Below are positions 44,845 to 58,190 of a DNA stretch of 64,000 nucleotides, in pieces. How positions within the stretch are numbered: position 1 is the stretch's first letter; every line of letters starts with the position of its first letter. Where the stretch lies: assembly GCA_032622095.1 (NCBI GenBank), contig CP136063.1, forward strand, positions 87,829,980 through 87,893,979, read 5' to 3'. Source of the stretch: Siphonodentalium dalli. Lineage: Eukaryota; Mollusca; Scaphopoda; Gadilida; Siphonodentaliidae. The position numbers and the translations under genes were made by a program. The notes under the pieces were generated by a model. It saw only the letters and a program-made list of their open reading frames with translations, ran no database searches and had not been told where the DNA came from.

Positions 44845-45224
44845 GGGATATTCAGCTGATAACAACAATTAACAAGGCACTCTATGCTTTTGACCTCACT
44901 GCCTTTATCAGTCGCTATGGCCAATGACTGTTCTACATATTGAGGTTGTTTCTAAAGTTCTACAATAAAAAGCTGGTTTACAGTAAAATTATTTTAAAAG
45001 ACTGTGCAACTGTGGAAAGATACTCAATCTGTAAAGCCTGTGAGGTCAAAATCTCCACATACAGAGCGCGTTGTTATTTGTTGTGCCCACGAGACACCCC
45101 TTACCCCCGAAATTAACCTACTTATTTTTATATAATTGGTAAGTTCAACAAACATATTTAGATTGTTTGTGGAACATAATGGCTGAACTTCTCGACAATG
45201 AAATGTGTTTCTCTCCTTATTGTC

Positions 45225-45300
45225 TTTTTGTTATAACCCCCGTAATGAGTTATGGGGGGGGGGGGGGGGGGTATATGAATCATCTGGTCCGTCCGTCCGA
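45225..45300 (+). repeat. GTCC-type element start with a 19-base G run
   Basis: ATAACCCCCGTAATGAGTTATGGGG hairpin start, G run, then GGTCCGTCCGTCC; truncated after about 75 bases. Confidence 0.6.
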
Positions 45301-45380
45301 GCTTGTATTCCTACATTTTTCAGTAAACTATTTTTAAACTTAGCACAGTTATTTAGTAGCTTGGGAAACTGTGAAGCTGA

Positions 45381-48300
45381 CTTTTTAGCTATAGTCATCA
45401 CTCCTCGTCCGTCGTCCGTCCGTCCGTCCGTCCATCCGTCCGTCCATCCGTCCGTCCGTCAACAATTCTTTGAACATCTTCTCCTCTGAAACCGGAAGAC
45501 CGAATTGGTTCATATTTGGTGTGGATGTTCCCTAGGTGACTCTCATTCAGATTTGTTCAAATGAGGTCACTGGGTCAAATAGTTGCGAAACCAGGGCCAT
45601 AACTCTATTCCTCCACAGTAATTCTTACAACAACTTCTTGTCCATAACCATTGTGCCTATTTAGCTAATATTTGGTGTGGAGGGTCCTTGGGTGACTGGT
45701 GTTCAGATTTGTTCAAATGAGGTCACCCGGTCAATTAGTTGAGAAACCAGGGCCATAACTCATAGTAATTCTTACAATGACTTCTTCTACAAAAATATTT
45801 GCCCGAATTAGCTTATATTTGGTACTGAGGGACCTTGGGTGACTGGGATTCAGATTTGTTCAAATTGGGTCACTGGGTCAATTAGGGGCAGAGCCAGGGA
45901 CATAACTCTAAAAACCAAAAAATTACATTTTTGCATTTTGATCATATTTGGTGTGGATGTTCCCTAGGTGACTGTCATTAAGATTCAAATGAGGTCACTG
46001 TGTCAAACAGTTGCGAAACCAGGGCCATAACTATATTCCTCCTTGGTAATTCTTATAACGACTTCTTGTCAACAACCATTATGCCGATTTAGTTTATATT
46101 TGGTATGTGGGGTCATTGAATGACTGGGGTTCAGATTTGTTCAAATGGGGTCACTGGGTCAAATAGTGGTGGAGCCAGGGCCATAATTCCCCAAAAAATA
46201 ATAAAAAAATCAGGAACTCCTTGATCAATTTAACATACAAAAAAAAATATCACCCCCCCCCCCCCACATGACCCAGAACCCCACCCTGCCCCCAACCAAC
46301 AGCATTCCACCCTATCTCATATCCTAACTCACAGGTAAATAAAGTTTTTTTTTTTTTAAATTCCCATTACAAGGCAACTCTCCTATGAACTGATAGACAC
46401 ATGGCAAGGCAGATAGAGAGATAAAGATAGCTTCTGCAGCCTTAGGCAGAGTCCCCAGGGAGTGTATTCATGTCATCCATAATTTAAATGAGATTAATGG
46501 TGTTATCAATGAAGCACCCTTGTTGTTTACATTATCACTCAGTGGTCATTAAAATCAGATTAATTTCACTTTCTCAGAGTGCCTGGCATTTGGAGAATGA
46601 GGTTCCCAGAGGGTGAATTTAGTGACGCTATCCTACACAGCAGGCTAGCATAACCAAATACACCCTCTGAGAACCTTATTCCGCTTAGTCCTCATCTTCT
46701 GGGAAGTATCTAGAGTCTCAAGATCTCATTCTGCTTAGGCCTCATCTTCTGGGAAGTATCTATAGTATCAAATTTACATTGTTGTTAGTTAAATTTCCCT
46801 TCTAGGAAGTTTCTGTATCCCTTAATTTGCAGAAGATAAAATTCATGATTGAGGTGCCCAATGGGTGAACATCACCAATTTCAACTGGGGAACTTCAATC
46901 TTATTCTAGGTCTTCCATAGCAGTTGAGGGCCTTATCAGAATGAGGTCCCCAGAGGGTGAATTTAGTGATACTAGCCCGCTGTGCAGGATAGCCTCACTA
47001 AATTCACCCTCTGGGTACCTCATTCTGCAAATAACAGACAGACTATTTCAAAGCTTGATTCAAGGCTAGCATCACCAAATTCACCATTTGGGGACCTCAT
47101 TCTGCTTAGGCCTCATCTTCTGGGAAGTATCTATAGTATCAAATTTACATTGTTGTTAGTTAAATTTCCCTTCTAGGAAGTTTCTATATCCCCTAATTTG
47201 CAGAAGATAAAATTCATAATTGAGGGGCCCAATGGGTGAACATCACCAACTTCAACTGGGGAAATTCAATTTTATTCTAGGTCTTCCATAGCAGTTGAAG
47301 ACTTTATCAGAATGAGGTCCCCAGAGGGTGAATTTAGCGTCACTAAATTCACCCTCTGGGGACCTCACTCTGCAAATGACAGACACACTATCACACTATT
47401 TCAAGGCTTGTTGTATAATACATTGTGTTGCTTGAGGCCAGGCATACACAATGTAGGAACAGACACGCTTTTTGTGATGCTATCCGGCACAGCAGGCTAG
47501 CATCACCAAATTCACCCTCTGGCGACCTCATTCTGCTTAGGCCTCATCTTCTGGGAAGTATCTATAGTATCAAATTTACATTGTTGTTAGTTAAATTTCC
47601 CTTCTAGGAAGTTTCTATATCCCCTAATTTGCAGAAGATAAAATTCATAAATGAGGTGCCCAATGGGTGAATATCACCAACTTCAACTGGGGAACTTAAT
47701 TTTTATCCTTATCAGATTTGTGAAAATGGGATCACAAAGTCAAATAAGGGCAGAGCAAGAGACTTAACTATTTCACTACATAGTAATTCTTAAAATATGT
47801 TTGCAAGAACTAGTTGGCTTATATAGAATGGAATGTTCTTCCTTGACTGCAATTCAGATTTTTTTAATGGGGTCACCTGGTCAAATAGGGGCCAAGCGAA
47901 GGACAGTTTCCCTCTTAATATGCTTCCTTCACAAGGACCATCAGGTCTATTTGACTGATATTTATGATATGTATGAAGGGTTCTTTGGTGTCTGGGATTC
48001 AAATTTATTCAGATGGGGTCACCCGGTTAAATAGGGTGGGACCAGGGACATAACTATATGTCTCTATAGTAATTCTTAAAATGTCTTCTCAAGGGATTTT
48101 GGACTATTTAGCTTACATATAGTATGGAGGAATCAGGAAGATCCTTTAGTGACTGAGATACAGATTTGTTAAAATGCGGTCAACCTGTCAAGAAATGGCA
48201 GTCTATGGGGAGTTAACACTTTTGTGTCCAATAAAATCATAGAAATACCAAATTCATTAAAACATCTACCTTGGAACCACCTGACTGATTGGTCTGACAT

Positions 48301-48688
48301 ACATGTATTGTGTCCATGGATAATTGGGCTTCAAACATGTTTAAATGGTTTTAGAAAAAGGCGCTTGTGAGATTGGAAATTTCCAACAATTGAGAAAGTT
48401 TGAGGTGTCGGTTGTGAAATTCCAACCTAAGACTTGGGAGTCTGGATCCCGGTCGGGAGGGGACTTGTTGAGCTGGAGGAGGGGGGTGATCAGTAGTGTA
48501 CAGTTGGCAATTTCAAGGTGGTTTTTTACCAAGCTACATACTTGAAGTCTCTCTAGCCACATATCCTGTTTAAATCTACTTCTTTTAAAGTGATTATGAA
48601 AAGTGCTGACTGTTTTGGTCTCCAGAGTCCCAGTCTTATCAGTCTTTGCAGTCTGGTGAGCGACCCCACAGTCATTGACTGTCTTGTT
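45381..48688 (+). mobile_element. Large GTCC-type composite element, left copy
   Basis: About 3.3 kb. Begins TTTTTAGCTATAGTCATCACT and GTCC repeats; a core of about five ~165-bp units (GGTCACTGGGTCAAATAG...CCAGGGCCATAACTC) to ~46200; three ~430-bp units of the GAATGAGGTCCCCAGAGGG hairpin repeat (46600-47700); then more degenerate core and the terminal stem-loop ACAGTCATTGACTGT plus CTTGT. Inverted to 51702-55434. Confidence 0.75.
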
Positions 48689-48909
48689 TAAGTCAAGTTA
48701 TGTCCCTTTTTCGACTTAGAAATTTTTCACAACTCATTTAAAAAATAACAAATATTATAATATGGCTACACTTAATGTAGCCCAATTGCACTGTGGGGGT
48801 ATCCTTAGCCCTACTGGGACAGTCCCACCTTTAGTTGTATCTGAACATCCATTCAGGGATCAAAGTTTAACCATTTATTTACTAAATACATGTACTCATT
48901 GATGAGTAG

Positions 48910-49023
48910 TACAGTAATGCCCTAAATAAGCGATTCCTTAACCACAGCAGAATTATGGGTAATTTTTCAAGATTTAGTCGGAAATATGGCTTGTTAATTG
49001 CCATTCATCGGAAAGCTCTCAGT
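48910..49023 (+). mobile_element. Half copy, CAGTAATGCC palindrome family
   Basis: Left arm ending at GGAAAGCTCTCAGT, the palindrome centre. Confidence 0.72.
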
Positions 49024-49588
49024 TGTAACCTGTCCAGTTCAGCAGCTCTTTGGCAGGTTCCATGTGTCTATAGTATGATGATTTTTATTTTTGTGAATTA
49101 GAATGTGATAACCATGTTGTCTGGAGTGATTTTGGGATGTTTATCAGTGGGTTTTCAAATGAAAAATATCCGTTTTACCAACTCCTCGCATTGCCAGTAA
49201 AGCTGCATTTTTCCTCGTAAAATGCACCGATAAACCCAAAATCACACCAGACAGCATGTTTATCCCCTAAATCTGTCACTGGAATTTTAATTTTCTTTCA
49301 ATTTATTTTTTTCAGCACAATAATAAGACTGACGCAACAAAATTTATGAATGAACGGCTGTTTGGTCATATTTTGCATAGTTCAGACATTGTGTTCTAAA
49401 TTTTAAAATACATGTATACCAACATTGTACCCACACTGGTAACCATGGAAATGTCCTCATATACGTACTTGCTTAGATTATTATTTGTTAATTGTATACT
49501 TTGTTAGTATCTGTCTTCAGAATAAAACTCATCAATTTTGATACTCTTTGTGTTGTATTCATTGAAAAAGTACTCAATCCATTTATAG

Positions 49589-50606
49589 ACAAACCTTGAA
49601 ATAGTTATTAGCAATTCTCAGCTATTAAGACCTGTCATCATGACAGGCTCATTACAATTTTAGCCTGTCAGTTCATACCTTCTGCCTGTCAACTACATGT
49701 AATATTTCAGAGTAAATACCAAATGTGCTAGAGAGTATCATATTTCTTCAAAGAAACTTACATGTAACTCATTCCTGTATATTACAAACAAAGTGTCTCC
49801 ATTTACGACGCCGTAAATATAGCCACGGATATTAAATTTACATTGTGTCGTCACCATACTCATATAAACTCATGATGTACGCCATTTTGTTTCTTCCACA
49901 ATGGTGAAAGTGCTGTTGTGATGACAGGGACTTCCTAGTGCCTAGATACGAATACCCTGCAGATGTGGGGTACATATTCACGGGTTTACAATTTGTGTTT
50001 CCCCAAATGTTATAAGTAGGCTAAATGATATAAAGAGCCAAGAATATCAAGTTCAGTTCAGCTGATATTCAGAGAATAGCATGAGCAACGTCTGGTATAC
50101 CTATATATAGAGGCTGTAAGCAAGTTTCTAATCTGTTTTGTGATGCATATCTTATGTAGACTACCAAATGTGTGCACGCACTGTTTCAACTCCTTAATTA
50201 TTTAGACACAAAGATAACTGTGTACAGCTATATATATGACTTCAACATGGTGTATAATGTCATAAAGTAACGTTGAAATAACCTGAATGACGTCACAGCG
50301 TAAATTAAAAATCCACGGCTAATTTACAGCACAGTAAACACAGCCATGGTCATTGATGAATGCAACTGACATAAGCATAATAAGGCCTAAAATTGTGCAA
50401 TCTTATTTTCATAACTTTAGATCCCTAGATTAATCTAGTGTTTGCATAGCTTAGTGCTTGTTTTTTTTGAATTTCTGTGATTGATCATCAACTAATTTAG
50501 GGTTTGTCACAACGGCAGGTGCAAGAGCATTTTAGCCTATCATTAAAATTGTTGGTAGGTTTCAACCTGTCAACAACCATGACAGGCCAGTTATTTCCAG
50601 GTTTGT
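49589..50606 (+). mobile_element. Possible inverted-repeat element ACAAACCTTGAAATA
   Basis: ACAAACCTTGAAATAGTTAT at the left and TTATTTCCAGGTTTGT at the right are imperfect inverted ends; CCTGTCATCATGACAGG lies just inside. No clear target duplication. Confidence 0.4.
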
Positions 50607-50730
50607 TTAGAGCCATGTTGCTTTGGGTTTGTGATTATCACATGAGTGTGAAGGCGAAAGACACCAGTGGTATCCTTACGCCATCTGCCTGAATACAGTA
50701 ATCACTGAGACAAACCAGAAAGAATGCAGC

Positions 50731-50950
50731 TACATTAAGGCCCTAGAAAATCGACTCCTTAACCACAGCAGAATTATGGGTAATTTTTCAGCATTTAGTC
50801 GGAAATATGGCTTAATGCCATTCATCGGAAAGCTCTCAGTGAGAGCTTTCCCGATGAATGGCAACAAGCCATATTTCTGACTAAATCCTGAAAAAAATTA
50901 CCCATAATTCTGCAGTGGTTAAGGATTCGATTATTTAGGGCATTACTGTA
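50731..50950 (+). mobile_element. Palindromic TA-flanked element (CAGTAATGCC family)
   Basis: Full palindrome lying in the spacer between the two large inverted copies. Confidence 0.84.
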
Positions 50951-51701
50951 TATGTTTATTACATAAACCAAACAAAAGTGATATTATTCAGACCTCTTCT
51001 GCTTGACATTCATTGTTTTGTAATTATATTAACATAGCCAAATTCTGATATTCTCAATACATCGCCTTCAGCAACGAGCTTCCAGGGAGAATCTAGGATT
51101 GCTCCAGAGCGAACTAAAAATTCAACACACAAGTTCAGTTTTAATTGGAACTATTTAATTTACAAAGAACACAAGATGCGTGTAATAAATACCATATTTG
51201 CCTTACCATGCCTCGCATAAAAAATTCAGTTACTTCTGAGAAGAGTGATTTACGGTGACCCATTCAACACAGAAATCTGAAATCTTGCATGGCGAGGATT
51301 AGCGAGCTCTATATTGGTATGCTGTAGACAACATGGTGGCAATTTTAAACAATGTTTACTCAGTAGGGTATCCCCAGTGTTGAGTGTTTTGTGTATCGCA
51401 CACTCTTTACTTACTGTATCATAAAATGGCTTTTGTTTACTAATACGGCATACTATCTTGACAATAACATACTATTTATGCGATATTTTTTATTGGTATA
51501 AAAACAAAATCTGTCTTTATTTTAATATTCTTTCTGTTTATGGCGGTTTTAATGGATGTGACTATTTTAACAGCAATACCCATCGCAAAGGCCATCCATG
51601 TCTTTAAATGGGACTATTTGAAGAATGCATTAAAGGCCCACTTAATCTATGGGTCCCCGATTATTTCTATAGTCAGTGTTATTGACTTGTTGGTATCAAA
51701 T

Positions 51702-54700
51702 ACAAGACAGTCAATGACTGTGGGGTCGCCCACCAGACTGCAAAGACTGATAAGACTGGGACTCTGGAGACCAAAACAGTCAGCACTTTTCATAATCACT
51801 TTAAAAGAAGTAGATTTAAACAGGATATGTGGCTAGAGAGACTTCAAGTATGTAGCTTGGTAAAAATCCACCTTGAAATTGCCAACTGTACACTACTGAT
51901 CACCCCCTCCTCCAGCTCAACAAGTCCCCTCCCGACCGGGATCCAGACTCCCAAGTCTTAGGTTGGAATTTCACAACCGACACCTCAAACTTTCTCAATT
52001 GTTGGAAATTTCCAATCTCACAAGCGCCTTTTTCTAAAACCATTTAAACATGTTTGAAGCCCAATTATCCATGGACCCAAAACACAATACATGTATGTCA
52101 GACCAATCAGTCAGGTGGTTCCAAGGTAGATGTTTTAATGAATTTGGTATTTCGATGATTTTATTAGACACAAAAGTGTTAACTCCCCATAGCCTGCCAT
52201 TTCTTGACAGGTTGACCTCATTTTAACAAATCTGAATCTCAGTCACTAAAGGATCCTCCTGATTCCTCCATACTATATGTAAGCTAAATAGTCCAAACTA
52301 TCTTGAGATGACATTTTACGAATTACTATAGAGACATAGTTATGTCCCTGGTCCCACCCTATTTAACCTGGTGACCCCATCTGAATAAATTTGAATCCCA
52401 GACACCAAAGACCCCTTCATACATATCATAAATATCAGTCAAATAGACCTGATGGTCCTTGTGAAGGAAGCATATTAAGAGGGAAACTGTCCTTCACTTG
52501 GCCTCTATTTGACCAGGTGACCCCATTAAAAAAATCTGAATTGCAGTCAAGGAAGAACATTCCATTCTATATAAGCCAACTAGTTCTTGCAAACATATTT
52601 TAAGAATTACTATGTAGTGAAATAGTTAAGTCTCTTGCTCTGCCCTTATTTGACTTTGTGATCCCATTTTCACAAATCTGATAAGGATAAAAATAAAGTT
52701 CCCCAGTTGAAGTTGGTGATATTCACCCATTGGGCACCTCATTTATGAATTTTATCTTCTGCAAATTAGGGGATATAGAAACTTCCTAGAAGGGAAATTT
52801 AACTAACAACAATGTAAATTTGATACTATAGATACTTCCCAGAAGATGAGGCCTAAGCAGAATGAGGTCGCCAGAGGGTGAATTTGGTGATGCTAGCCTG
52901 CTGTGCGGTATAGCATCACAAAAAGCGTGTCTGTTCCTACATTGTGCATGCCTGGCCTCAAGCAACACAATGTATTATACAACAAGCCTTGAAATAGTGT
53001 GATAGTGTGTCTGTCATTTGCAGAATGAGGTCCCCAGAGGGTGAATTTAGTGACGCTAAATTCACTCTCTGGGGACCTCATTCTGATAAGGCCCTCAACT
53101 GCTATGGAAGACCTAGAATAAAATTGAATTTCCCCAGTTGAAGTTGGTGATGTTCACCCATTGGGCCCCTCAATTATGAATTTTATCTTCTGCAAATTAG
53201 GGGATATAGAAACTTCCTAGAAGGGAAATTTAACTAACAACAATGTAAATTTGATACTATAGATACTTCCCAGAAGATGAGGCCTAAGCAGAATGAGGTC
53301 GCCAGAGGGTGAATTTGGTGATGCTAGCCTGCTGTGCGGTATAGCATCACAAAAAGCGTGTCTGTTCCTACATTGTGCATGCCTGGCCTCAAGCAACACA
53401 ATGTATTATACAACAAGCCTTGAAATAGTGTGATAGTGTGTCTGTCATTTGCAGAATGAGGTCCCCAGAGGGTGAATTTAGTGACGCTAAATTCACTCTC
53501 TGGGGACCTCATTCTGATAAGGCCCTCAACTGCTATGGAAGACCTAGAATAAAATTGAATTTCCCCAGTTGAAGTTGGTGATGTTCACCCATTGGGCCCC
53601 TCAATTATGAATTTTATCTTCTGCAAATTAGGGGATATAGAAATTTCATAGAAGGGACATTTAACTAACAACAATGTAAATTTGATACTATAGATACTTC
53701 CCAGAAGATGAGGCATAAGCAGAATGAGGTCTCCAAATGGTGAATTTGGTGATGCTAGCCCGCTGTGTGGGATAGCATCACTAAAAGCTGTCTGTTCCTA
53801 CATTGTGCATGTCTGGCCTCAAGCAACACACTGTATTATACAATCAAGCCTTGATATAGTCTGTCTGTTATTTGCAGAATGAGGTCCCCAGAGGGTGAAT
53901 TTAGTGACGCTATCCTGCACAGCGGGCTAGTATCACTAAATTCACCCTCTGGGGACCTCATTCTGATAAGGCCCTCAACTGCTATGGAAGACCTAGAATA
54001 AGATTGAAGTTCCCCAGTTGAAATTGGTGATGTTCACCCATTGGGCACCTCAATCATGAATTTTATCTTCTGCAAATTAAGGGATACAGAAACTTCCTAG
54101 AAGGGAAATTTAACTAACAACAATGTAAATTTGATACTATAGATACTTCCCAGAAGATGAGGTCTAAGCAGAAGGATATCTTGAGACTCTAGATACTTCC
54201 CAGAAGATGAGGCCTAAGCAGAATAAGGTTCTCAGAGGGTGTATTTGGTTTATGCTAGCCTGCTGTGTGGAGCAACATGAATTCACCCTCTGGGAACCTC
54301 ATTCTACAAATGCCAGACACTCTTGGAGAAAATGAAATTAATCTGATTTTAATGACCACTGAGTGATAATGTAAACAACAAGGGTGCTTCATTGATAACA
54401 CCATTAATCTCATTTAAATTATGAATGACATGAATACACTCCCTGAGGACTCTGCCTATAGCTACAGAATACTTTATTTACCTGTGAGTTAGGAGGTGAG
54501 ATAGGGTGGAATGCTGTTGGTTGGGGGCAGGGTGGGGTTCTGGGTCATGTGGGGGGTGATATTTTTTTTTGTATGTTAAATTGATCAAGGAGTTCCTGAA
54601 TTTTTTTAATTTTTTTGGGGAATTATGGCCCTGGCTCCACCCCTATTTGACCCAGTGACCCCATTTGAACAAATCTGAACCTCAGTCATTCAATGACCCC

Positions 54701-55434
54701 ACATACCAAATATAAACTAAATCAGCATAATGGTTCTTGACAAGAAGTCGTTATAAGAATTACCAAGGAGGAATATAGTTATGGCCCTGGTTTCGCAACT
54801 GTTTGACACAGTGACCTCATTTGAAAAAATCTGAATGACAGTCACCTAGGGAACATCCACACCAAATATGATCAAAATGCAAAAATGGAATATTTTGGTT
54901 TTTAGAGTTATGTCCCTGGCTCTGCCCCTAATTGACCCAGTGACCCAATTTGAACAAATCTGAACCCCAGTCACCCAAGGTCTCTCTGTACCAAATATAA
55001 GCTAAATCGGCCAAATATTTTTTTAGAAGAAGTCATTGTAAGAATTACTATGAGTTATGGCCCTGGTTTCTCAACTAATTGACCGGGTGACCTCATTTGA
55101 ACAAATCTGAACACCAGTCACCCAAGGACCCTCCATACCAAATATTAGCTAAATCAGCACAATGGTTATGGACAAGAAGTCGTTGTAAGAATTACTGTGG
55201 AGGAATAGAGTTATGGCCCTGGTTTCACAACTATTTGACCCAGTGACCTCATTTGAACAAATCTGAATGAGAGTCACCTAGGGAACATCCACACCAAATA
55301 TGAACCAATTCGGTATGATGGTTTCAGAGGAGAAGATGTTTTTAAAAAGTTGACAGACGGACGCACGGACGGACGACGGACGAGTAGTGATGACTATAGC
55401 TCCACCGGAGACTTCGTCTCAGGTGAGCTAAAAA
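51702..55434 (-). mobile_element. Large GTCC-type composite element, right copy (inverted)
   Basis: About 3.7 kb, the reverse complement of the left copy with one or two extra ~430-bp units. Its 5' end (right side) keeps an intact hairpin, AGCTCACCTGAGAC...GTCTCCGGTGGAGCT, that the left copy has partly lost. It interrupts an AGGCCCACTT-family element. Confidence 0.75.
52786..53647 (-). repeat. 431-bp tandem duplication in the right copy
   Basis: Two almost identical 431-base units, each with the GAATGAGGTC(G/C)CCAGAGGG hairpin arms; more diverged units continue to ~54200. Confidence 0.88.
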
Positions 55435-56084
55435 CCAAATATGTATTTATTCCACCAGGATACAGAACAGCTGTGGCCTAGGAGCGTCCAACATTCAGTC
55501 CAAGATTTTTCCCTTTATTTATACCCATATGCATCAAAATTCAAAACTTAAGAGATAAAGTTAATCCTCTTCCATTGAGAACAATAGACTGGCAGTACAG
55601 TCCAGATCAAAATTAAGCACAGAACACACATCGGTACCTTGACAAAACCAGTATGTGCACAGTTTATTTGACCGGATAAGTTGATAATTCAATGTTTTGG
55701 AGATTCCTGTTTCAAATGCTATATAATATAGAATATGTTGTATACAATGTGATATGGGGATTCCAAAATTAAGTGGGCCTTTAAGATTGATATGTGAGTC
55801 ATGATTTGTAATTATTCCACACCCTTTTATTTAGTGTAATCAACACTTTAATGGCTCAGGTTGTAACATTGATAAATAAGCATAAAACTGATGAAATCAT
55901 TTTATTCTAAATCAAAAGAATGTATAATGTAAATGGATAAATTATTAAAAATCCAAATAATCATGTGCATAAGATTAGGTAATGTTTATAACATATTTAC
56001 AGCAGTTTGTTAGATATAAACCCATTAATAACTGGATACTAACCAATGAGTTCAACAGGTTGTTTGTTGAACCTTTTAGTTAAG

Positions 56085-56508
56085 GGTACTCAATCCGATC
56101 AGAGGGTCCCCATATCTTCAAGATACAACATTTCTTCAAAATATGCTTTAGTTATCAGAATCGATTAATTGCAACAAAATAATGCTGTCAACTATGGTAT
56201 CAAATTTCCCAAAACGTATTATATATCAACAGGTTGTTCAATGAAATATGGCCGTATTATCACTTGAGTGTTCACAAAATTTGGCCGTATTATCACTTGT
56301 TTTTATTGTTATCCATCTTTATCTGCAATTTTGTCCGAGACCATCCTTTTGAGGCCACAAACAATTGATATAACAAACTTCAAAAATCGATATATGATCA
56401 CTCTGAGCTTTGATGGGTAGGTTCCTCGACTGAAATCAAATATTTTTTACCCCCGAAGCCAAAGAAATAGTAGTTTAGGGATGTTTACTTGGATTGAGTA
56501 CCTTAATA
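56085..56508 (+). mobile_element. TTAA element GGTACTCAATCC, complete
   Basis: TTAAGGGTACTCAATCCGATC at the left and GGATTGAGTACC-TTAA at the right. Confidence 0.75.
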
Positions 56509-56706
56509 AATGAATATGAATCCATAAGGATTAAGGAAATTGATTTGCTGTTATTAGCCATACATCCCAGCAGATGATAAATAGACCATTCTGATTTAAA
56601 ATATTACAAGTGAGTGGATTATATCCACATTTTTTTAATCAAATTGACCAGTGACACTAATTAAGGTATACAGATTCATAGAATACCCCTCATAGATCTT
56701 ACATGT

Positions 56707-56953
56707 AAACATTTCTATACTAAATATTCATTGGCGAGTAGTTCTCTTTGGAAAAACATTTCAGATAATAGGTTCAACAATCATTGAACGTATTATTCTA
56801 AATATTGCCCACCAACGAATATGAATTCTTCTGCACTTGTATTATCATTTTGTCTGCTCATGTATCCTTCACATCCCACCAAATAAATAATAGACCATTC
56901 CAATGTACACTTTTATAACTCAATGGGAGAATCCATTTAGTATAGAAAGGGTT
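56707..56953 (-). mobile_element. CCCTTTCTATACTAAAT-family element, inverted
   Basis: Both ends recognisable: ATTTCTATACTAAATATTCA at the left and ATTTAGTATAGAAAGGG near TTAA at the right. Confidence 0.68.
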
Positions 56954-56980
56954 TTAAAGTATGTGTAGCACCATATAATA

Positions 56981-57428
56981 TGTGACCCGCCATATCAAAT
57001 CCAGTCGGAAATCGGGATTTTTTTACCCTGTGCCAATGCATTCTCTTATATATGCGAGTCGACCATAGGTCGCCTCGCATATATAAGAGAATGCATTGGC
57101 CTAACAATTTTTTATCATGTTTTTTAAATAAATGTTTCTTACAATTTTTAGGACATAAAATAAAAAATCATCCATTACCCTGCAGGGAGCCCCACACATA
57201 TATAGAAGCACATAGAAGAGTGTCGTCTGCTCATGTTTGTCTGGGGCTCTGAACGGGTGAAATTATAAAATTGTTAAAGAATACAAGAACAAATTATTAA
57301 AATTGTAAAAAATTGTTAGGCCAATGCATTCTCCTATATATGCGAGGCGACCTATGGTCGACTTGCATATATAAGAGAATGCATTGGCACAGGGTAAAAA
57401 AATCCCGACTTTGATATGGCGGGTCACA
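56981..57428 (+). mobile_element. Large foldback element TGTGACCCGCCATAT
   Basis: Ends TGTGACCCGCCATATCAAA and its exact inverse 448 bp away, TA outside both. Each arm contains a CTCTTATATATGCGAG hairpin (57040-57100 and 57325-57390), so it folds at several levels. Confidence 0.8.
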
Positions 57429-57514
57429 TATATAGAATGAAAAATGATAAAATTACTTATGCATGGTGTTATGATATATTTCACAAGAGCTGAAGGTTCG
57501 AATTAATGGGACTA

Positions 57515-57857
57515 TAAACGAATTATGATTCATATGTGAATCATCAGATCAGATATCAACTTTTGAAATTTGTTATTTCTCGAGATATGTACTTATTTGT
57601 GGCCTGGAAAAAAATTTGTCAAGGCGAGTCTCGGACAAAATTGTGGATGAAGATTGATAACTATAAAATCAAGTGGTAATACAATGTGTTGATAAATAAC
57701 ACGTTTTGGGAAATTTTATACCGTAGTTGACAGTGGTTAGCATTATTTTGATGTAATTAATCAATTCTGATAAGTAAGGCGTAAGAAATCTGAAGAAATG
57801 TTGTTGTAACTTGATGATATCATATGGGGACCGTCTGATCAGATTGAGTATCTTTAA
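57515..57857 (-). repeat. TTAA repeat GGTACTCAATCC, inverted copy
   Basis: Inverted relative to 56085-56508; ends CAGATTGAGTATCTTTAAA. Confidence 0.62.
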
Positions 57858-58190
57858 ATTTAACATATAGCAGCAAAAAACAACAACAAATGTAGGCTGT
57901 AACAATCTTTGCCTTTTAAATTCTATTATAGACATAATTGTGTTATGATTGTGCTATGATTGTGTTAACCTTAGCACCACCCACAAATTACTCAGGTAAG
58001 CTGGCTTCCTTCAGATTATGATATGCTGTTTTTCAGACCATGCATGCTTCACCTAATATACAATTCAGATCTTAACCAAGTATAATACAACTTATGTCTG
58101 ATGGCTATGGAATGGTTATATTCAGTCAAGATTTTATGTCAAAATAATTCATCTTCCATGGTTATATTTACCCGTATCAATAGTTTTTAA
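57858..58190 (+). other. Intergenic, nothing recognised
   Basis: No repeat end or exon seen. Confidence 0.35.

Larger units (their letters stand above)
48689..51633 (+). other. Spacer between the inverted copies
   Basis: Holds a GTCC-core fragment (48690-48740), a half and a full CAGTAATGCC palindrome, and a possible 1.0 kb element (49589-50606). No exon recognised. An AATAAA at about 49520 follows TGTCTTCAG and could be a poly(A) signal, but no gene leads to it. Confidence 0.5.
51634..55780 (+). mobile_element. TTAA-AGGCCCACTT element split by the right inverted arm
   Basis: The left end (51634-51690, TTAA-AGGCCCACTTAAT) and a degenerate right half (about 55545-55780, ending AAAATTAAGTGGGCCT-TTAA) flank the whole 3.7 kb right arm, which must have inserted into this copy. 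Confidence 0.65.

Noticed and set aside
49500-49540. AATAAA near 49520 as UBA6 poly(A) signal
   Set aside because: It is 6 kb past the stop, beyond several repeats, with no transcript evidence.
46940-53520. Several similar 60-66 residue open frames (for example 46982-47176, 47425-47607, 52786-52968, 53217-53399)
   Set aside because: They are translations of the same ~430-bp hairpin repeat on both strands, with no codon-like conservation or protein match.
45381-55434. One large palindromic segmental duplication
   Set aside because: The right copy interrupts a repeat whose halves lie on either side, and unit numbers differ; two insertions of one element family fit better, though assembly error is not excluded.
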